64,000 nt of DNA, taken from NCBI RefSeq assembly GCF_022524485.1, contig NZ_JAKXMK010000032.1:90812-154811 (forward strand). Direction: 5' to 3'. The notes under the pieces were generated by a model. It had not been told where the DNA came from and ran no database searches. It worked only from the letters and a program-made list of their open reading frames with translations. The stretch comes from Pseudonocardia alaniniphila (GTDB lineage Bacteria > Actinomycetota > Actinomycetes > Mycobacteriales > Pseudonocardiaceae). Position numbers and translations under genes: made by a program. Shown here in pieces: positions 60,586 to 64,000 of the stretch (within the stretch, counting starts at the first letter, position 1; each line of letters begins with the position of its first letter).

Positions 60586-60600
60586 CTTAGGCTAACCTCT
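60582..60600. promoter_or_regulatory. IdeR/DtxR iron box
   Basis: GTAGCTTAGGCTAACCTCT matches the 19-base iron box TTAGGTTAGGCTAACCTAA at 15 positions, with an intact centre. It overlaps the mpg stop and ends six bases before the siderophore-binding protein gene, so iron-loaded IdeR should repress that gene. Confidence 0.85.
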
Positions 60601-60606
60601 CTTCCC

Positions 60607-61620
60607 GTGACCGTTTTGCGTCTTCGGGCCTGGCGCACGCTCGCGCCCCTCCTCGCCGCCGCTGTCCTGCTCACCGCTTGCGCAGGCGAGGGAACGAGCG
60701 CCGGCACCGCGCAACCGTCATCGACGGGGAATGCGGCGCTCCCGGTGACGATCGAGCACGCCCTCGGCGCCACCGTGGTGCCCGCCGAGCCGCAGCGTGT
60801 CGTCTCGCTCGGCTTCAGCGACCAGGACGCGATCCTCGCGCTCGGGGTGATCCCCGTCGCGATTCGCGAGTTCACCGGCAACAAGCCCTCGGCGACCTGG
60901 CCGTGGGCCGCCGATCGGCTGCAGGGTCAGCAGCCGGAGGTGCTCGCCGGAGATATCGATCCGGAGAAGATCGCGGCGCTCCGGCCGGACCTGATCGTGG
61001 CCGTGTCGGCCGGGCTCGACCAGGAGCACTACGACGTCTTCTCCCGGATCGCCCCGACGATCACCCAGCCCGTCGGGTTCTCGGCCTATCAGACCCCCTG
61101 GCAGGACGCGACACGGCTGATCGGCAGAGCCCTCGGACGCGCCGGTGAGGCCGAGCGCCTGGTGACGGATCTCGACGCGCGGTTCGTGGCGGTGCGCGCG
61201 CAGTACCCGCAGTTCGCCGGCAAGCAGGCGGCGCTCGCTGCAGCCGGCTTCACCGGTACGGGCGGCTACTTCGTCTGGAACTCGAAGGACAATCGCGGAC
61301 GCTTCCTGAGCTCGCTCGGCTTCACGGTGCCCGCGCAGTTCGACCAGCTCGCAGGGGAGCGGTTCTACGCAGAGATCAGCACCGAGCAGCTCAGCCTGCT
61401 CGACCAGAACGACCTGGTGGGATGGATCACCATCCCCGGCACCGAGAACTCCGGCCTCGACCAGCAGCCCGGCTACCCCGCGCTGCGCGTCGGCCGGGAG
61501 GGCCGTGTGGTCGGCCTCACCGAGGAGCAGGGCGTCGCGTTGTCGTTCAGCAGCGTGCTGAGCCTGCCCGCGCTGCTCGACGAACTCCCCGCCGAGTTCG
61601 CCGCGCACCTGGGCACCTGA
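60607..61620 (+). CDS. Iron-siderophore ABC transporter substrate-binding lipoprotein
   Basis: A 337-residue class III binding protein of the FepB/FecB type. Signal peptide with lipobox LLTAC; core VTIEHALGATVVPAEPQRVVSLGFSDQDAILALGVIPVAIREF and DPEKIAALRPDLIVAVSAG. It captures ferric siderophores outside the cell and hands them to a permease that is not in this window. The start GTG 60607 directly follows the iron box. Confidence 0.9.
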   Translation: MTVLRLRAWRTLAPLLAAAVLLTACAGEGTSAGTAQPSSTGNAALPVTIEHALGATVVPAEPQRVVSLGFSDQDAILALGVIPVAIREFTGNKPSATWPWAADRLQGQQPEVLAGDIDPEKIAALRPDLIVAVSAGLDQEHYDVFSRIAPTITQPVGFSAYQTPWQDATRLIGRALGRAGEAERLVTDLDARFVAVRAQYPQFAGKQAALAAAGFTGTGGYFVWNSKDNRGRFLSSLGFTVPAQFDQLAGERFYAEISTEQLSLLDQNDLVGWITIPGTENSGLDQQPGYPALRVGREGRVVGLTEEQGVALSFSSVLSLPALLDELPAEFAAHLGT

Positions 61621-61654
61621 AAACCCCTGGCCGCCGTGGGGGAGGATCGGTGTC

Positions 61655-62932
61655 GTGGGCATGGACATCCTCGACGAGCTGGAGTGGCGCGGCCTGATCG
61701 CGCAGAGCACCGACCTGGACGCCTTGCGGCGTGACCTGGCCGAGGGAGTGCTCACGCTCTATGCGGGCTTCGACCCCACGGCCCCGAGCCTGCACGCCGG
61801 AAACCTCGTGCCGCTGCTGACGTTGCGGCGTTTCCAGCAGGCCGGAGCCCGGCCGATCGTCCTCGCCGGCGGTGCCACCGGCATGATCGGAGATCCGCGA
61901 GAAGTCGGCGAACGGTCCCTCAACAGCGCCGAGACGGTCACAGGCTGGGCCGAACGCATCCGTGGACAGCTCGAGCGGTTCGTCGAGTTCGATGACTCGC
62001 CGACTGGCGCGCTGGTCGTCAACAACCTGGAGTGGACCGGGCCGCAGTCCGTGCTCGAGTTCCTGCGGGACATCGGCAAGCACTTCTCGATCAACGTGAT
62101 GCTCGGCCGGGAGACGGTCAAACGCCGCCTCGCCACCGACGGCATGTCGTACACCGAGTTCAGCTACCTGCTGCTGCAGAGCCAGGACTACCTGCACCTC
62201 TTCCGGCGCCACGGCTGCCGGCTGCAGGTCGGCGGATCGGACCAGTGGGGCAACATCGTCGGCGGCGTCGAGCTCGTGCGGCGGGTGGAGGGCGAGACGG
62301 TCCACGCGCTCACCACGCCACTCGTCACCGACAGCGAGGGACGCAAGTTCGGCAAGTCCACCGGTGGCGGGAGCATCTGGCTCGACCCGGAGCTCACCTC
62401 GCCGTACGCCTGGTTCCAGTACTTCCTCAACGTGTCGGACGCCGACGTCGGCCGGTACCTGCGGCTCTTCACGTTCCTCCCACGGGAGGAGATCGAGGAG
62501 CTGGAGAAAACCGTCGCCGAACGGCCCCAACTACGCGCCGGACAGCGCCGGCTGGCCGAGGAGCTGACCACCCTCGTGCACGGCCGGCGCAACACCGACC
62601 AGGTCATCGCGGCGAGCAGCGCGCTGTTCGGCCGCGGTGACCTGCGGGATCTCGATTCGTCCACCTTGGACGCCGCGCTCGCCGAGGTCCCCACCACCAC
62701 CGTCCGGCTCGAGGAACGGCCGACGGTCGTCGATCTGCTGGTTGCCACGGGTCTGGTGGAGAGCCGCAGTGCCGCTCGGCGCACCGTCGGCGAGGGCGGC
62801 GCCTACGTCAACAACGCCAAGGTGCCCGACGAGCAGTGGACGCCCGAGGAACAGGACCTGCTCCCCGGCGGTTGGCTCGTCCTGCGGCGGGGGAAGCGCA
62901 ACCTCGCGGGCGCGCGGGCGGTTCCGGCCTGA
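61655..62932 (+). CDS. tyrS: Tyrosyl-tRNA synthetase
   Basis: A 425-residue class I synthetase with HIGH-like HAGN, tyrosine-binding QVGGSDQWGNI, KMSKS-like KFGKS and a C-terminal S4 RNA-binding domain (TVVDLLVATGLVESRSAARRTVGEGGAYVNN). The GTG at 61655 is close to ATG 61661, either of which is possible. The gap of 34 bases after the lipoprotein gene suggests partial co-transcription. Confidence 0.96.
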   Translation: MGMDILDELEWRGLIAQSTDLDALRRDLAEGVLTLYAGFDPTAPSLHAGNLVPLLTLRRFQQAGARPIVLAGGATGMIGDPREVGERSLNSAETVTGWAERIRGQLERFVEFDDSPTGALVVNNLEWTGPQSVLEFLRDIGKHFSINVMLGRETVKRRLATDGMSYTEFSYLLLQSQDYLHLFRRHGCRLQVGGSDQWGNIVGGVELVRRVEGETVHALTTPLVTDSEGRKFGKSTGGGSIWLDPELTSPYAWFQYFLNVSDADVGRYLRLFTFLPREEIEELEKTVAERPQLRAGQRRLAEELTTLVHGRRNTDQVIAASSALFGRGDLRDLDSSTLDAALAEVPTTTVRLEERPTVVDLLVATGLVESRSAARRTVGEGGAYVNNAKVPDEQWTPEEQDLLPGGWLVLRRGKRNLAGARAVPA

Positions 62933-63651
62933 GCGGCATCGAGCACCTCTGACCTGCGAGATCGTCCAACGACCTCGTCGGCGATGGGGGTTGGCCCACC
63001 ATCAGCGGCTGGCGTGACGGGACGTGCGTGCGGGCTCGGGTTCGGCCTCGCTGGAGCGGGCCTGACCCGGAGCCTGCGCCTCGCGACGCCGTCGCCCGGC
63101 CCGGCGTTGGTCGGCTCGGTCAGTTCGTCGTTGCGAGGCCTGACTTGCCGGAAGGTTCGACCACCCGCCGGGGAAGAGATGCGTCGCCCGGCCTCGGGCC
63201 GATGCCGGGACGCACCCCGGGTGATCCCGCGTGTGGCCCGCTCCGGCGAGCCTGACATGCGGCGACACCGACGCGACCAGAACGACACGCGCGGGCCCTG
63301 CGTCGCTGCGAGCCCGACGCCACGTGGTTGGCAATGCGTCGGACGAGCTTCGCTCTCCGAGGTGGGCCTGACCAGCGGCGATCGGCTGGGCACAACCTGC
63401 GTCGCCGCGGTGTCGAGACCCGTGGTACCGCGTGACACGTCCCGCATGCGGCGTCCCGGCTCGAGAAGTTGGATGCGGGCCGGCACGCGAGGACAGCGAG
63501 GACGACTCGCTGGGAACACGCACCGCGTCCCGGGCGTTGGGAGAGTGGCAGGTGCGGGAAGCGGGCGCCTCGCATGGTTCACGGGTGGTTCGAGCTCCTT
63601 CGGCCGGAAACAGCACTTGACCTGCGAGAACGCCGAAGAGGGACCCCCGAT
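62933..63651. other. 719-base stretch without a recognisable gene, flanked by 12-bp direct repeats
   Basis: All six frames carry open stretches but none matches a family, shows ribosome sites or the third-base bias of the region. TGACCTGCGAGA occurs at 62950-62961 and again at 63618-63629, with similar surroundings (AGCAC before each). Between them CCTGAC recurs at 63061, 63139, 63251 and 63367. No tRNA-like T-arm could be folded convincingly. It ends at the first rRNA promoter. Confidence 0.4.
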
Positions 63652-63681
63652 TTGACTATGCTTCCGGCACCTGTGTAACTT
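63652..63681 (+). promoter_or_regulatory. rRNA operon promoter P1
   Basis: TTGACT (63652-63657) and TAACTT (63676-63681) are 18 bases apart, near-consensus for the main sigma factor. The strength fits an rRNA promoter. Confidence 0.75.
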
Positions 63682-63814
63682 TCTCCTCGTCGCCACGGCG
63701 GGCAGCACGACAGACCGGGACGGAGATCCTCCGGCCCAGAGTCAGCCCCCCGAGCAGGCGGCCACCTAGGAAGGCCTTGCACCACTCGGTGTAGACTTCC
63801 GAGCTGTGGGCCTG

Positions 63815-63850
63815 GTGGAGTTTGACTCCACGGTCAGGACCATGTACCGT
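63815..63850 (+). promoter_or_regulatory. rRNA operon promoter P2 with hairpin over the -35
   Basis: TTGACT (63822-63827) and TACCGT (63845-63850) are 17 bases apart. A 6-bp inverted repeat, GTGGAG at 63815-63820 and CTCCAC at 63826-63831, encloses the -35 box and would also form a hairpin in RNA started at P1. Confidence 0.7.
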
Positions 63851-63940
63851 AGAAAAGTTGCTCCGGCGCTGGTCGGGCAACACAGACGAGAACACAGCCC
63901 CGGCTCACTGCTTTACCGCAGTGGATGGTGTGCGGGTGTC

Positions 63941-63960
63941 TTTTGAGAACTCAACAGTGT
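63941..63960 (+). ncRNA. 16S rRNA precursor leader element
   Basis: TTTTGAGAACTCAACAGTGT is the conserved actinobacterial rRNA leader motif involved in antitermination and processing of the 16S precursor. The mature 16S gene should start some tens to hundreds of bases beyond the window. Confidence 0.8.
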
Positions 63961-64000
63961 GTCGAGCTTTATCATGAATTGGTTTTATGCCAGTTTGTTT

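Noticed and set aside
63140..63175. tRNA-like T-loop (GGTTCGACC)
   Set aside because: Flanking bases do not form the T stem, and no acceptor or anticodon arm could be built around it.
63617..63645. TTGACC as an additional rRNA promoter
   Set aside because: No -10 box at 16-19 bases downstream; the next bases are GGGACCCCC.

Overview
The window is GC-rich actinobacterial chromosome. Its backbone (rpsA, coaE, a reversed DUF402 gene, uvrB, a DHA2 efflux pump, an MBL hydrolase, uvrA, infC-rpmI-rplT, a TrmH-type methyltransferase, pheS-pheT, argCJBDF-argR-argGH, mpg, tyrS) follows the gene order I know from the Mycobacterium tuberculosis rpsA-tyrS segment. Many leaderless or GTG starts, 4-bp stop/start overlaps, an IdeR-type iron box and XRE/DUF397 genes also fit. 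Gene content suggests Pseudonocardiales, perhaps Pseudonocardia. That genus call is inference.

Layout. 1-9.7 kb: tail of rpsA, a lipoprotein, coaE fused to a GrpB/UPF0157 domain, a sigma factor with a membrane-anchored proline-rich partner, DUF402, uvrB, a GT87 mannosyltransferase, MmcQ/YjbR and EamA proteins. 9.7-22 kb: an ABC permease coupled to a fusion of secreted alpha/beta hydrolase, membrane anchor and ABC ATPase; small ABM and cupin proteins; a stand-alone LigD-type polymerase domain; metallophosphoesterase, two FKBPs, an efflux pump, an S9 peptidase and an LCP ligase. 22-25.9 kb: a patchy accessory zone with a VOC protein, a Phd antitoxin whose VapC toxin survives only as a 36-codon tail, a stand-alone LigD-type phosphoesterase, the tail of a second MBL hydrolase, DUF4239 and an intact MBL hydrolase. 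26-31.4 kb: a five-gene branched-chain amino acid type ABC operon and two DUF202 proteins. 31.4-38.6 kb: OsmC, uvrA, a methyltransferase and an XRE-DUF5753/DUF397 locus with repeated TGCAC elements.

38.6-49.9 kb: translation genes, with infC apparently starting at ATC, pheST, then a lipoprotein, two flavin oxidoreductases, an AlkD-like protein, a WYL regulator and a DinB protein. 49.9-60.6 kb: the arginine operon, with an ARG box over a leaderless argC start, an E. coli-type long argG, and an aspartate aminotransferase and mpg overlapped at its end. 60.6-64 kb: an iron-box-controlled siderophore-binding lipoprotein, tyrS, about 0.7 kb without a gene, then tandem promoters and the leader of an rRNA operon whose 16S gene lies beyond the window.

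The features most worth follow-up are the hydrolase-ABC fusion, the TGCAC hexamer arrays beside the DUF397 gene, three starts that conventional gene callers would miss or misplace (infC ATC, metallophosphoesterase CTG, argC leaderless), and the rearrangement scars at 23.0-23.7 kb.
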